Positions 1 through 10,066 are shown, numbered from the stretch's first letter. The stretch is DNA of 64,000 bases from Asanoa ferruginea (GCF_003387075.1 NZ_QUMQ01000001.1:6634001-6698000), one strand, 5' to 3'. Notes: generated from the sequence alone by a model not told the origin. Made by a program: numbers and translations.

Positions 1-2
1 TG

Positions 3-374
3 GTGGCTTTCGCCCTGATCGCGCTGGTGGCGGCCGTCGCGGCGAGTGTCGCGGTGGCGGCCTGGCGCAAAGGCTCCGCCGCGCGCCGCTGGGCCGCGCT
101 GCGGGGCTGGGCCGACGGCGCCGGCTGGCGGGTGCACCCGGGCACCGACGGCGTCGACTGGCTGCCCGCCGCCGCGCTGCCGCTGGCCGTGGTCGAGGGC
201 CGGCACGAGCACCACGAGTTGGCCGTCGTCTGGTCCGCCGGCTCCGGGGCGGTCACCACCGTCTACGTGCGGGTCGCCGACCATGGGGCGGCGGTGGCCA
301 GCTATGACCGCTGGCTCGACCCGAGCGAGATCGACGAGGCGGTGCTGGCCGCGCTGCCCGGCCAGTCCGCCTGA
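3..374 (+). CDS. Hypothetical protein, N-terminal membrane anchor (may start upstream)
   Basis: A 123-residue reading frame opens with GTG at the very edge of the window, so the true start may lie upstream. Residues 1-20 are an Ala/Val-rich hydrophobic segment followed by basic residues (WRKG, ARR), as expected for one membrane anchor with a cytoplasmic or cell-surface tail. The remaining ~100 residues are soluble and Trp/Asp/His-rich, with a pattern of short beta strands (LAVVEGRHEHHELAVVW). No family is recognised. The third codon positions are strongly G/C, which supports real coding. It is followed by 59 bases without a gene, then the convergent end of aceB. Function unknown. Confidence 0.5.
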   Translation: MAFALIALVAAVAASVAVAAWRKGSAARRWAALRGWADGAGWRVHPGTDGVDWLPAAALPLAVVEGRHEHHELAVVWSAGSGAVTTVYVRVADHGAAVASYDRWLDPSEIDEAVLAALPGQSA

Positions 375-433
375 CGGGCAGCGGCCCCGGCGTCTGCCTT
401 GTCCGCCGAGGCCACTGCCGCCGGGATCACCGG

Positions 434-1974
434 CTAGACCAAATAGTGGGCGTAGGCGTCAGCGGTGAAGAACGGCGGCAACTCCTCGGCCAGCGCCGTC
501 TCCAGGAAGATCCGCGCGGCCGCCGGCCGCAGCCCGGCCTCCTCATCGTCCACGATGGACCGGACCAGGTCTTCGGTGACCACGTCGCCGCCGGCCAGCG
601 GGGTGCGGTGGTGCACCCACTGCCACACCTGGCAGCGCGCGATCTCGGCGGTGGCCGCGTCTTCCATCAGGTCGAAGATGGCGGCGGCACCGGTGCCGCG
701 CAGCCAGCTGTCGAAATAGCGCAGCGCGACGGCCACATTGGACCGCAGGCCCTCGACGGTGACCGCGCCCGGCGTCAGGTCGACGGCGAGCAGGTCGTCG
801 GCGTTGACCGCGACGTCGTCACGCTGCCGGTCGAGCTGGTGCGGCCGGGTGCCGAGCACGCCGGTGAACACCTCGGAGCAGGTCTCGACCAGGCCCGGGT
901 GCGCCACCCAGGAGCCGTCGAAGCCGTCGCCGGCCTCGCGCTCCTTGTCGGCGCGGACCTTGGCGAAGGCCACCTCGTTGACCGCCGGGTCGCGGCTCGG
1001 GATGAACGCCGCCATCCCGCCGATCGCGTGCGCGCCGCGCTTGTGGCAGGTCTTGACCAGCAGCTCGGTGTAGGACCGCAGGAACGGCACGGTCATCGTC
1101 ACGTCGGCGCGGTCGGGCAGCACGAAGTCGGACCGGTGGCCGAACTGCTTGATGATGCTGAAGATGTAGTCCCAGCGGCCCGCGTTGAGCCCCGCCGCGT
1201 GCTCGCGCAGCTCCCAGAGGATCTCCTCCATCTCGAACGCCGCGGTGATCGTCTCGATCAGCACGGTGGCCCGGATGGTGCCCTGCGGGATGCCGAGGTA
1301 GTTCTGCGCGAAGACGAACACGTCGTTCCACAGCCGCGCCTCGCGGTGGCTCTCCAGCTTGGGCAGGTAGAAGTAGGGTCCCTTGCCGGCGTCGATCTGC
1401 CGCTGCGCGCAGTGGAAGAAGTGCAGGCCGAAGTCGACCAGGCTCGCCGAGATCGGCCGGCCGTCGACCACGATGTGCTTCTCCGCCAGGTGCCAGCCGC
1501 GCGGCCGGACCACGATGGTGGCCGGGTCGGTGCCGACGGCGTAGCGCTTGCCCGACGCGGCGTCGGTGAAGTCGAGCTCACCGTCGAGGGCCGCGATCAG
1601 GTTGGCCTGGCCGCCCATCAGGTTGTCCCAGGTCGGTGCCAGCGCGTCTTCGAAGTCGGCGAGCCACACCTTGGCGCCGGAGTTGAGCGCGTTGACGGTC
1701 ATCTTCCGGTCGGGCGGACCGGTGATCTCCACCCGCCGGTCGACCAGGCCCGCTGCCGGCGGGGCCACGCGCCAGCTCGGGTCGTTGCGGATGTGGGCCG
1801 TCTCGGGCAGGAAACCCGGGAGCTGGCCGGCCGCGTAACGGGCACGCCGGGCCCGCCGGGTGTCCAGGAGCGCCACCCGGCGGCCGGCGAACTCGCTGTC
1901 GAGCGCGACCAGGAAGTCGAGCGCCTTCGGGTCAAGGATCTCGTCGTACCCGTTGCCCAGGACCTCGATCCTCA

Positions 1975-1975
<1 letters not shown>
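434..1975 (-). CDS. aceB: Malate synthase A
   Basis: Condenses glyoxylate with acetyl-CoA to malate, the second step of the cytoplasmic glyoxylate shunt. The 513-residue product has the length of the malate synthase A type (~530), not the longer G type. The family signature is visible in [17 protein letters not shown], preceded by the substrate-binding stretch [19 protein letters not shown]. The start ATG was chosen because it shares one base with the aceA stop (TGATG), a translational-coupling arrangement; the open frame continues upstream but only as an antisense-like shadow within aceA. The C-terminus [11 protein letters not shown] is typical. It lies directly behind aceA, so both shunt enzymes are co-transcribed, presumably under the divergent RamB-type regulator. 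Confidence 0.97.
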
Positions 1976-3240
<1,265 letters not shown>

Positions 3241-3345
3241 CGCCGACTCCTTAAGTCGAAAAGCCTCTGGCGGTCACCGTCGCACAGTTCCAAAAGGACT
3301 CGCGAGGCACGGAACGAGCCAATTATTGAAAAGTCCGGGCGCGGT

Positions 3346-3356
3346 TTTGCGAAGTT
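3346..3356 (+). promoter_or_regulatory. RamB-like binding box upstream of aceA/ramB
   Basis: TTTGCGAAGTT differs at one base from the reverse complement (TTTGCAAAGTT) of the corynebacterial RamB box core AACTTTGCAAA. It overlaps a direct repeat of TTGCGAA (3347-3353 and 3355-3361) and lies midway between the divergent aceA and regulator starts. Binding by the adjacent RamB-type protein is inferred. Confidence 0.45.
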
Positions 3357-3368
3357 GCGAAAGGCTAT

Positions 3369-3383
3369 TTAGCAACGTGCTAA
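3369..3383. promoter_or_regulatory. Perfect palindrome overlapping the ramB -10 region
   Basis: TTAGCA and TGCTAA form perfect 6-base arms around ACG. The right arm runs into TAACAT (3381-3386), a TANNNT-type -10 box whose expected start point (about 3393) lies just before ATG 3395. A protein bound here would block transcription of the regulator, so autoregulation is plausible. Confidence 0.45.
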
Positions 3384-3412
3384 CATCGCGACGGATGGTG
3401 GAGGTGGTGCGC

Positions 3413-4822
3413 ATGGGCAAGACCTTTGCCGGTGCCAGACTGCGCCGGCTCCGCGAAGACCGGGCGGTGTCCCAGATCGATCTCGCGCGGCAACTCGGCA
3501 TCTCGCCGAGCTATCTCAACCAGATCGAGCACGACACGCGGCCGTTGACCGTTCCGGTGCTGATGCGGATCACCGAGGTGTTCGGTGTCGACCCCGCCTT
3601 CTTCGCGCCGCACGACACCCCGCGGCTGATCGGCGACCTGCGCGAGGCCCTGCCGACCCGGGCCAGCCTGCACGACCTCACCGAGCTCGCCACCAAGCTG
3701 CCGGAGGTCGCCGAGGCGGTGATCGACCTCTACCGGCGCTACCGGCAGACCGACGAGCAGCTCGCCGAGGTGGCCGGTGACCGCGACGTGGTCGCCGGCC
3801 GCAGCCCGCACGACCAGGTCAGCGACTTCTTCTACCGGCGGCAGAACTACGTGCCGGCGCTCGACGAGGCGGCCGAGGAGCTGGCGGGGCGGATCGGCAT
3901 CCGGCGCGGCGAGATGATCGAGACGCTGCGCGCCCGGCTGGCCGAGGTGCACGGGGTGCGGATCGTCCGCGAAGACCACGACCGGCTCGGTGGCGACCTG
4001 CACCGCTATTATCCCCAGACCCGCACGTTGCATTTGTCGATGTCATTGCGACCAGGCCAACAGGCAATTCGGCTGGGCGCCCAGATCGGCATGCTGGAGT
4101 TCGCCGACATCATCGACGAAATCATCGAGGAAGAGAAGTTCGACGACATCCAGACGCAGATTCTCACCCGGGTCGGGCTGGCCAACTATTTCGCCGCCGC
4201 GCTGATCCTGCCCTACGGGGTGTTCCTCGCGACGGCCGAGCGGATGCGCTACGACATCGGCCTGCTGACCGAGCACTTCGGGATGGGCTGGGAGAGCGTC
4301 TGCCACCGGCTGTCCACCCTCCAGCGGCCCAAGGCGCGCGGGGTGCCGTTCTCGTTCGTCCGGGTCGACCGCGCGGGCAACATGTCCAAGCGGCAGTCGG
4401 CGACCGGCTTCCCGTTCTCCCGTTCGGGCGGCACGTGTCCACTCTGGAACGTCTACGAGGCGTTCAACGCGCCGGGCCGGGTGATCACCCAGATCGCCGA
4501 GATGCCCGACGGCCAGCGCTATCTGTGGATCGCCCGCACGGTCATCCACCAGCACGCCGGCTACGGCCAGCCGGGCAAGGCGTTCGCGATCGGGCTGGGC
4601 TGCGAGATCCGGCACGCCGGGCGGCTGGTCTACTCCGCCGGGGTCGACCTCGACTCGGTCGACGGCGCCACCCCGATCGGCCCGGGCTGCCGCACCTGCG
4701 AGCGGCTGACCTGCCCGCAGCGCGCCGCCGCCCCGATCGGCCGCCGGCTCGATCTTGACGAAAACCGCAGCACGTTCATCCCCTACCCGCTAATGGGCTC
4801 CGCCGCCGACGGGCTGACGTAG
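3413..4822 (+). CDS. ramB: RamB-type acetate metabolism regulator (XRE HTH plus ImmA/IrrE-like domain)
   Basis: Transcription factor of the short-chain fatty acyl / RamB family that controls glyoxylate and acetate genes in actinobacteria. Residues 3-60 hold an XRE-type helix-turn-helix (LRRLREDRAVSQIDLARQLG then SYLNQIE). The central part contains the degenerate ImmA/IrrE-like region, and the C-terminus carries conserved cysteines (CRTCERLTC). Start 3413 has a GGAGG eight bases upstream and gives 469 residues, close to C. glutamicum RamB (~474). An alternative in-frame ATG at 3395 could serve a leaderless transcript. It diverges from aceA-aceB, strongly supporting control of the shunt. A helicase gene follows 10 bases after the stop. 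Confidence 0.88.
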   Translation: MGKTFAGARLRRLREDRAVSQIDLARQLGISPSYLNQIEHDTRPLTVPVLMRITEVFGVDPAFFAPHDTPRLIGDLREALPTRASLHDLTELATKLPEVAEAVIDLYRRYRQTDEQLAEVAGDRDVVAGRSPHDQVSDFFYRRQNYVPALDEAAEELAGRIGIRRGEMIETLRARLAEVHGVRIVREDHDRLGGDLHRYYPQTRTLHLSMSLRPGQQAIRLGAQIGMLEFADIIDEIIEEEKFDDIQTQILTRVGLANYFAAALILPYGVFLATAERMRYDIGLLTEHFGMGWESVCHRLSTLQRPKARGVPFSFVRVDRAGNMSKRQSATGFPFSRSGGTCPLWNVYEAFNAPGRVITQIAEMPDGQRYLWIARTVIHQHAGYGQPGKAFAIGLGCEIRHAGRLVYSAGVDLDSVDGATPIGPGCRTCERLTCPQRAAAPIGRRLDLDENRSTFIPYPLMGSAADGLT

Positions 4823-4832
4823 CCTCGGGTGG

Positions 4833-6479
4833 ATGGAAGAGATCGACCGCGTCGCGCAGGCGGTGTTCGGGTTCGATTTGCGACCAGGCCAGCGGGCTGC
4901 CGCTGAGTCGGCCGCCGCGGGCCGCGACACGCTGGCCGTGCTCCCGACCGGCAGCGGCAAGAGTGCCATCTACCAGGTGTGCGGGCTGGTGCTGGGCGGG
5001 CTGACCGTGGTGGTCTCGCCGCTGATCGCGCTCCAACGTGACCAGTTGGCCGGGCTGTCCAGGAAGTCGAAGCCCTCCGGTGAGCCGGTGCGGGTGGTCA
5101 TGCTCAACTCGTCGCAGCACGTCGGCGAGCGGCGGGCGGCCCTGGAGGGGCTGCGCGCCGGGCAGGTCGACTTCGTGATGCTCGGCCCCGAACAGCTTGC
5201 CAACGAGGAGTCGATCGCCGCGATCTCGGGCGTCACGCTCTTCACGGTCGACGAGGCACACCTGGTCAGCCAGTGGGGCCGCGACTTCCGACCGGAATAC
5301 CTGCGGCTGCCGTCGATCGTCGAGTCGCTGGGCGGCCCGCCGATGCTGGCGCTGACGGCCACCGCGGCGCCGCCGGTGCAGGCCGACATCGCCCGCGAGC
5401 TGAAGATGCGTACACCGAAGATCGTGGTCACCGATTTTGACCGGCCCAACATCCACCTCGCGGTCCGGCGCACCCGGCACGGCCTCCCGGAAGACCAGGC
5501 GATCGACGACCGCACCGTCGAGGTGGTGCTGGCCAACGACGCACCCGCACTGGTGTACGCGCTGACCCACGCCCGCTGCGAGGCGTTGGCCGACCGGCTC
5601 GGGCTCGACGCCTACCAGGCCGCGCCCTACCACGCGGGGCTGCCGGCGGCCCGGCGCGCGCAGGTGCAGGACGACTTTCTCGCCGGGCGGATCGACGTGG
5701 TGGTGGCGACCAGCGCGTTCGGGATGGGCATCGACAAGCCGGATGTACGCACGGTCGTGCACGCGGGCGTGCCGGGCAGCCTCGACGAGTACTACCAGGA
5801 GATCGGCCGCGCCGGCCGTGACGGGCAGCCGGCCCGGGCGGTGGTGGTCTACGACCAGCGGACGATCCGCATCCCACGGCTGCTGGCCGCGCGTTCCCGG
5901 ATGTCGCCGGCCACCCTGCACAAGATCATCGACGCGATCGAGGCCGCGCCCGGCCGGGTCGGCGTCGCCTCGGTGGTCGAGAGCAGCGGGGTCAGCCGCC
6001 AGCAGGTGCTGCGGGTGGTCGAGGAGTTGGAGGAACTCGGTTTCCTCGAGCCGGACGGCAGCGACGGGATGGTCAAGCCCGACCGGCTGCCACCTGACAC
6101 GTTCGCGTTGGTGACCAAGGAAGGTGGCCGCCAGCAGTCGATCCTCCAGTCCCGGATCGAGGCCGCCCGCGAGTACGCGGAGACCGTCCGCTGCCGTCGC
6201 GCCGACCTGCTCGGCTACTTCGGCGAGCATTACGAACCGCCGTGCGGCTCGTGCGACAACGACGAGGCCGCCGCGGCCGTCAAGGCCCAACCGTCGAAGG
6301 CCAACGTCGGGCGCCGCCACGAGCCCGACCACGACGCTGTCCGGGTCCGGCACAAGCTGTGGGGCGAGGGGACGCTGCTGAGCCGCGACGACCACGAGTT
6401 GACCGTCGCGTTCGACACCCTTGGCTACCGCCACCTGACCCCGGCGGTGCTCGAGAACGGCATCCTGACTATCGAGTAG
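4833..6479 (+). CDS. RecQ-family ATP-dependent DNA helicase
   Basis: 3'-5' DNA helicase of the RecQ family, acting in repair and recombination. Walker A TGSGKS is at residues 39-44, the DEAH box at 140-143, the motif III TAT at about 175, and motif VI QEIGRAGRDG in the second RecA-like lobe. A zinc-binding region with four cysteines follows (CRRADLLGYF then CGSC). There is no HRDC domain; instead the last ~70 residues (RVRHKLWGEGTLLS) form a short beta-rich tail common in actinobacterial RecQ-like proteins. At 548 residues it is slightly shorter than E. coli RecQ. It begins 10 bases after ramB and probably shares that transcript, though the functions seem unrelated. Confidence 0.93.
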   Translation: MEEIDRVAQAVFGFDLRPGQRAAAESAAAGRDTLAVLPTGSGKSAIYQVCGLVLGGLTVVVSPLIALQRDQLAGLSRKSKPSGEPVRVVMLNSSQHVGERRAALEGLRAGQVDFVMLGPEQLANEESIAAISGVTLFTVDEAHLVSQWGRDFRPEYLRLPSIVESLGGPPMLALTATAAPPVQADIARELKMRTPKIVVTDFDRPNIHLAVRRTRHGLPEDQAIDDRTVEVVLANDAPALVYALTHARCEALADRLGLDAYQAAPYHAGLPAARRAQVQDDFLAGRIDVVVATSAFGMGIDKPDVRTVVHAGVPGSLDEYYQEIGRAGRDGQPARAVVVYDQRTIRIPRLLAARSRMSPATLHKIIDAIEAAPGRVGVASVVESSGVSRQQVLRVVEELEELGFLEPDGSDGMVKPDRLPPDTFALVTKEGGRQQSILQSRIEAAREYAETVRCRRADLLGYFGEHYEPPCGSCDNDEAAAAVKAQPSKANVGRRHEPDHDAVRVRHKLWGEGTLLSRDDHELTVAFDTLGYRHLTPAVLENGILTIE

Positions 6480-6484
6480 CGTTT

Positions 6485-6498
6485 GACAGGGACCTGTC
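6485..6498. promoter_or_regulatory. Candidate MarR operator upstream of the VOC-marR pair
   Basis: GACAGG and CCTGTC form perfect arms around GA. The site overlaps TTGACA (6483-6488) and precedes TATAGT (6501-6506). It lies 16 bases before the VOC gene, whose downstream partner is a MarR regulator. Autoregulation is inferred from this geometry. The TTGACA-TATAGT spacing (12) is too short for a standard promoter. Confidence 0.45.
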
Positions 6499-6513
6499 GT
6501 TATAGTCGAGGGC

Positions 6514-6858
6514 ATGACCCACCTGTTCCGCGTCGTGGTCTCGACCGGCTCGCTGCCCCGGGCGCTGACCTTCTACGGCGATCTGCTCGGTCTCCCGGTG
6601 GCCGCCTCCGGCGGCGGCCTCGCGACGCTCACCGCCGGCGACGGCCTCTCGGTGCTCCTGCACGAACGCGCCTCCGCGCCGAGCGACACCTCGGTCGCCG
6701 CGTCCTTCGTGGTGGCCGGTCTCGACGACGTCGTCGCCCGCTGGTCGGCGGGCGGGGGAGCGGTCGTCGACCCGCCGGCCGCGCAGCCCTGGGGCGAGCG
6801 GATGGCCGTGGTCCGCGACCCCGACGGGCACCTGGTCTGCCTGGTCGATGCCGGCTGA
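6514..6858 (+). CDS. VOC (glyoxalase/bleomycin-resistance) superfamily protein
   Basis: Small 114-residue single-domain VOC protein. The N-terminal beta-alpha-beta module (FRVVVSTGSLPRALTFYGDLLGLPV) and C-terminal VVRDPDGHLVCLVDAG are typical. These proteins bind metals or small hydrophobic ligands as lyases, dioxygenases or antibiotic-sequestering proteins; the sequence does not say which. Metal ligand positions are incomplete: the usual N-terminal His is present as HLF at residue 3, and the C-terminal Glu is replaced. It overlaps the following MarR gene by 11 bases, so the two are co-translated and the regulator may sense this protein's substrate. Confidence 0.8.
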   Translation: MTHLFRVVVSTGSLPRALTFYGDLLGLPVAASGGGLATLTAGDGLSVLLHERASAPSDTSVAASFVVAGLDDVVARWSAGGGAVVDPPAAQPWGERMAVVRDPDGHLVCLVDAG

Positions 6859-7318
6859 GCCGCAGCCCGGCGACGCGGTCACCCGCCTCGTCGACGCCGT
6901 GATCGCGGTCTCCGGCGGGTTCACCGCGCAGGGCGACGCGCTGGTCGCCGACCTCGGCCTGACCGCCGCCCGCTGGCTGCTGCTCGGGGCGTTGCAGGAC
7001 GCCCCGGCGACGATCGCGGCGGTGGCCCGGCGGCGCGGCCTGCGCCGGCAGAGCGCCCGTGAGGGGATGGAACGGCTGGAGCACGCCGGCCTGGTCGCCC
7101 GGTCACCGAACCCCGGCGACGCCCGGGCGCCGCTGTTCACGCTGACCGGTGCCGGCCTTGCCGCGCTGGCCGAGATCGAGCCGCGCCGGGCCGCCTGGGC
7201 CCGCGACCTGGAGCAGACCCTCGACCCGGCCGCTCTCGCGACCACCCTGACGCTGCTGGCGAGTCTGCGCGAAAGCCTGGTTACTCCGGCTCGTCCACAA
7301 ACGCGTACAGGCGGGTGA
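6848..7318 (+). CDS. MarR-family transcriptional regulator
   Basis: Winged helix-turn-helix regulator of 156 residues. The DNA-binding core spans about residues 45-105, with TIAAVARRRGLRRQSAREGMERLEHAGLVARSPN split across the recognition helix and wing. Flanking helices form the dimer interface. It overlaps the VOC gene by 11 bases and likely represses this two-gene operon through the GACAGG-GA-CCTGTC palindrome upstream. Its 3' end overlaps the convergent SnoaL-like gene by 38 bases, so the last dozen residues are encoded opposite that gene. Ligand unknown. Confidence 0.88.
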   Translation: MPAEPQPGDAVTRLVDAVIAVSGGFTAQGDALVADLGLTAARWLLLGALQDAPATIAAVARRRGLRRQSAREGMERLEHAGLVARSPNPGDARAPLFTLTGAGLAALAEIEPRRAAWARDLEQTLDPAALATTLTLLASLRESLVTPARPQTRTGG

Positions 7319-7634
7319 TCCGGTCGTGGTCGAGGATCGCGAAGTCCATGCCGGTCACCAGGTCGGGCCGGTCCGGCGGGCCCAGGGTCCAGATCGTGCG
7401 CACCGCGTCGGCCATCGCGTCGGTGCTGACCAGGGTGAACCGCGCGTCCGGATAGCGGTTGCGCAGGCTGCCGCTGTAGTCGTCGATCGCGCCGTAGCCG
7501 ACCAGGTCGCCGTTCTCGTCGCGCAACCGGGCGCCCGGGTCGAAATGCTCCTCGATGGCGGCCAGCCTGGCCTTCGCGTCGGTCTGGGTCCACATGCCCA
7601 GCACCCCGCGCATGAACTGCTCGGGATCGTCCAT
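7281..7634 (-). CDS. SnoaL-like / NTF2-fold protein
   Basis: 117-residue NTF2-like alpha+beta barrel protein of the nuclear-transport-factor-2 superfamily (SnoaL_2 type). The pattern MWTQTDAKARLAAIEEHFDP..L.DENGDLVGYGAI at the N-terminus and VTGMDFAILDHDRITRLYAF at the C-terminus is diagnostic. Such proteins act as small cyclases, isomerases or ligand-binding modules. The start ATG shares one base with the stop of the upstream epimerase (TGATG), so translation is coupled. It is the last gene of a four-gene operon (methyltransferase, esterase, epimerase, SnoaL-like). A specific substrate cannot be assigned. Confidence 0.82.
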   Translation of the reverse strand: MDDPEQFMRGVLGMWTQTDAKARLAAIEEHFDPGARLRDENGDLVGYGAIDDYSGSLRNRYPDARFTLVSTDAMADAVRTIWTLGPPDRPDLVTGMDFAILDHDRITRLYAFVDEPE

Positions 7635-8578
7635 CACCCCACCTTCGCACCGGCGGCGGGAGCGTCGGGCGGGTTCGCGAACGTTTCGCGCAGCGCCGGG
7701 CCCAGCGGCCGGCCGGTGGTCGGTTCGACGAACAGTTCGGCGAGCATGAGACCGGCGAGATAGCGGTGGTTGACGCCCGATTCCTTGCGGGCCAAGGCCT
7801 GCAACAGGCTGCCCGACCCCAGCGCGGCGCGCACGACGGCGCCGGGCAGGCGACCAACCCGGCGGCGCCGGCCGACCGCCTCGCTGATGCGGGTGAGCAT
7901 CTCGTGCCAGGTGAGGTTCTCGTCGGCCACCGGGATGTCGTCGCCGCGGGCCTGTTCGAGCGCGTCGACGGTGATCTCGGCGACGCTGCGCGCGGAGATC
8001 GCGGCGCTTCCGCCGGCCGGGACCAGCAGCGGCGAACGCGACCGGGCCCACCGCTCCAGCGGGCCCGACCAGTTGGGCAGCACGTCGCCGGCCCGGCCGA
8101 AGACGAAGGGCAACTCGACCACGGCGACCGGCAGGTCCGGCCCAGCCGCCGCCCGTCCCTCGGCCGCCTGCTCGGCCCGGCACCGGATGTAGGCGTGCCG
8201 GTCTGTCAGGCGCCACTGTGGACGGAGCCGGTCGAAGTAGGTGTAGTAGGAGCCCAGCACCACGCCGCGGGTGAGGCCCTGGTCGCGCGCCGCGGTGAAC
8301 AACCGCACCACCGGCTCGACCATGTCCTGGCGGAAGCGCGGGTAGATGGGCTTGGGAACCGGCCGCTGCTCGTCGGTGCGGGTGGCGTAGACGACGCCGT
8401 CGTGGCCGGCGAGCAACAGCGCGAGCTCGTCGAGTGACGCCGACGTGACGTCGAGCGTGTGGTCGACGCCCGGTCGCGCGGTGCGCGCCGCGGTCGTCAC
8501 CCCGTGCCCGCGCTCGCGCAACACGTCGACGACATGGGCGCCGATCAGACCACTGCCACCGACCACAAGAATCCGCAC
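7634..8578 (-). CDS. NAD-dependent epimerase/dehydratase family protein
   Basis: 314-residue extended-SDR protein. The Rossmann fingerprint GGSGLIGAHV starts at residue 7. The catalytic YxxxK of the family is modified: the equivalent segment appears as YIRCR, so the lysine is replaced by arginine and activity may be altered or the protein may be an atypical reductase. The rest of the fold, including PFVFGRAGDVLPNW, is normal. It sits 21 bases after the esterase and is coupled to the SnoaL-like gene. The operon context suggests small-molecule tailoring, but the substrate is not evident. Confidence 0.8.
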   Translation of the reverse strand: MRILVVGGSGLIGAHVVDVLRERGHGVTTAARTARPGVDHTLDVTSASLDELALLLAGHDGVVYATRTDEQRPVPKPIYPRFRQDMVEPVVRLFTAARDQGLTRGVVLGSYYTYFDRLRPQWRLTDRHAYIRCRAEQAAEGRAAAGPDLPVAVVELPFVFGRAGDVLPNWSGPLERWARSRSPLLVPAGGSAAISARSVAEITVDALEQARGDDIPVADENLTWHEMLTRISEAVGRRRRVGRLPGAVVRAALGSGSLLQALARKESGVNHRYLAGLMLAELFVEPTTGRPLGPALRETFANPPDAPAAGAKVG

Positions 8579-8599
8579 GCCGCATCGTCCACTCTAGAC

Positions 8600-9415
8600 C
8601 TACCCGGTTGTCAAGGCCCTGATGTCGGCGAACAACCGGTCAGCCGCCGCGGCCGCGGCGGCGGAGGTCAGGTCCATGTTCTGGATGAACCCGTGTTCGA
8701 GGCCCGGCTCCTGGCGGTGCCGGACCCGGACGCCCGCGTCGGCCAGCCGCCGGGCGTAGGCGTCGCCCTCGTCGCGCAGCGCGTCATGCTCCGCGGTCAC
8801 GATCACGGCCGCCGGCAGGCCACGCAGGTCGGCCGCGAGCAGCGGGCTGGCCGGCGCCCGGTCGGCCGGGTCGGGCGTCCACTGCGCGACGACCCACTCC
8901 AGGAAGTCGGCGTCGAGCCCGTGGCCAGTGCCCTTCTCCACGATGCTGGGCTGCGAAAGCGTCAAATCGGTGTTGGGGCAGACCAGGATCTGCGCGGCCG
9001 GCAGACGCTCGCCCGCGTCACGCAGCCGCAGGCAGGCCATGGTGGCCAGATAGCCGCCGGCACTGTCACCGGCCACCGCGACCGGCGCGGCCCAGCGCAG
9101 CACCGCGACGACGTCGTCGATGGCCGCGGGATAGGGGTGCTCCGGCGCGCGCCGGTAGTCGACGGCCAGCACCTCCACGTCGCACGCGTCGGCGATCCGC
9201 CGGCAGGTGCGGTCATGCGAGTCGAGGTCGCACATGACGAACCCGCCACCGTGGACGAACACCACGAGCGGCCGCGCTTCCTCCCGCGGCCGGTAGTGGC
9301 GCAGCCGCAGCCCGCCGGGCCCGTCGCGGTCGTCGATGTGGGCCAGCGCGGGCCCTTTCGGCCGGTCGGCCGGTGGCCGGCGGGCCCGCAGGGTCGACAG
9401 GTCGGGAACGGTCAT
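8600..9415 (-). CDS. Alpha/beta hydrolase, hormone-sensitive-lipase type esterase
   Basis: 271-residue cytoplasmic carboxylesterase of family IV (HSL-like). The oxyanion-hole motif HGGGF is near residue 55, the nucleophile elbow GDSAGG near 115, the acid in AEHDALRDEG, and the catalytic histidine in LEHGFIQ. All triad residues are present, so the enzyme should be active on short acyl esters. It starts 13 bases after the methyltransferase stop and precedes the epimerase, forming a compact operon on the minus strand. Confidence 0.92.
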   Translation of the reverse strand: MTVPDLSTLRARRPPADRPKGPALAHIDDRDGPGGLRLRHYRPREEARPLVVFVHGGGFVMCDLDSHDRTCRRIADACDVEVLAVDYRRAPEHPYPAAIDDVVAVLRWAAPVAVAGDSAGGYLATMACLRLRDAGERLPAAQILVCPNTDLTLSQPSIVEKGTGHGLDADFLEWVVAQWTPDPADRAPASPLLAADLRGLPAAVIVTAEHDALRDEGDAYARRLADAGVRVRHRQEPGLEHGFIQNMDLTSAAAAAAADRLFADIRALTTG

Positions 9416-9428
9416 CGGCGCGTCTCTC

Positions 9429-10025
9429 TCACCGTAGGCGTTGGGCCCGCAGGACGATATCGCGGACGTGCGCGGTGCCTTCGGGCGCGGGTGCGGTGCG
9501 CAGCCGGCTCTCGTTGGTCACGATTTTCCAGTCGTCGCCGAGCAGCCGGGCGATCTCGTCGGGCTGGTAGAAGTCGGCCGGGTCGAACCCGGGCGCGTCG
9601 CCCGGCCGCAGGTCGGCCAGGTCGTGCCCGGCGACGAGCAGCGTGCCGCCGGGCGCGACGGCGGACAGCAGGGCGCGCACCGCGGCGTGGTCCGGCTGAT
9701 GCGGCAGCGGGACATACTGCGCGGAGACCAGGTCGAACGGCCCGGCCGGGGGAGCCTCGCGGGTCAGGTCGACGCGGGTCCACACCGCGCGACCGGTGCG
9801 GTCCGCGGCGGCCGCGCGGGACAGCGCGGTCCGCGAGATGTCGATCCCGGTGACCTGCCAGCCGCGCGCGGCCAGCCACAGCGCGTCGCCGCCCTCACCG
9901 CACCCCACGTCGAGGGCCCGCCCCGGCGGCAGGTCGGTCACCTCGGCGACCAGCACCCCGTTGGGTCTGCCGCTGAACAGCTGCTCGCGACTGCCGTACA
10001 ACTCGTTCCAGAACTGCTCATCCAT
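9429..10025 (-). CDS. Class I SAM-dependent methyltransferase
   Basis: 198-residue methyltransferase with motif I LDVGCGEGGDALWLA and motif II VTGIDIS. The FWNELYGSREQLFSGRPNGVLV start and the C-terminal YQPDEIARLLGDDWKI resemble thiopurine/tellurite-type small methyltransferases. The start at 10025 (MDEQFW) was chosen over a longer frame because upstream codons have no homology-like pattern and run into the divergent promoter. It is the first gene of a four-gene operon and diverges from an SDR gene; a TTTGCC/GGCAAA inverted repeat lies between them. Substrate unknown. Confidence 0.87.
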   Translation of the reverse strand: MDEQFWNELYGSREQLFSGRPNGVLVAEVTDLPPGRALDVGCGEGGDALWLAARGWQVTGIDISRTALSRAAAADRTGRAVWTRVDLTREAPPAGPFDLVSAQYVPLPHQPDHAAVRALLSAVAPGGTLLVAGHDLADLRPGDAPGFDPADFYQPDEIARLLGDDWKIVTNESRLRTAPAPEGTAHVRDIVLRAQRLR

Positions 10026-10066
10026 CGCGTCAACGTGCACCCGTCCCCAGCAGGGTGGCAATCTTC

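Noticed and set aside
6483-6506. TTGACA and TATAGT as a sigma-70 promoter for the VOC gene
   Set aside because: Spacing is 12 bases, too short for a standard promoter; the TTGACA is part of a palindrome.
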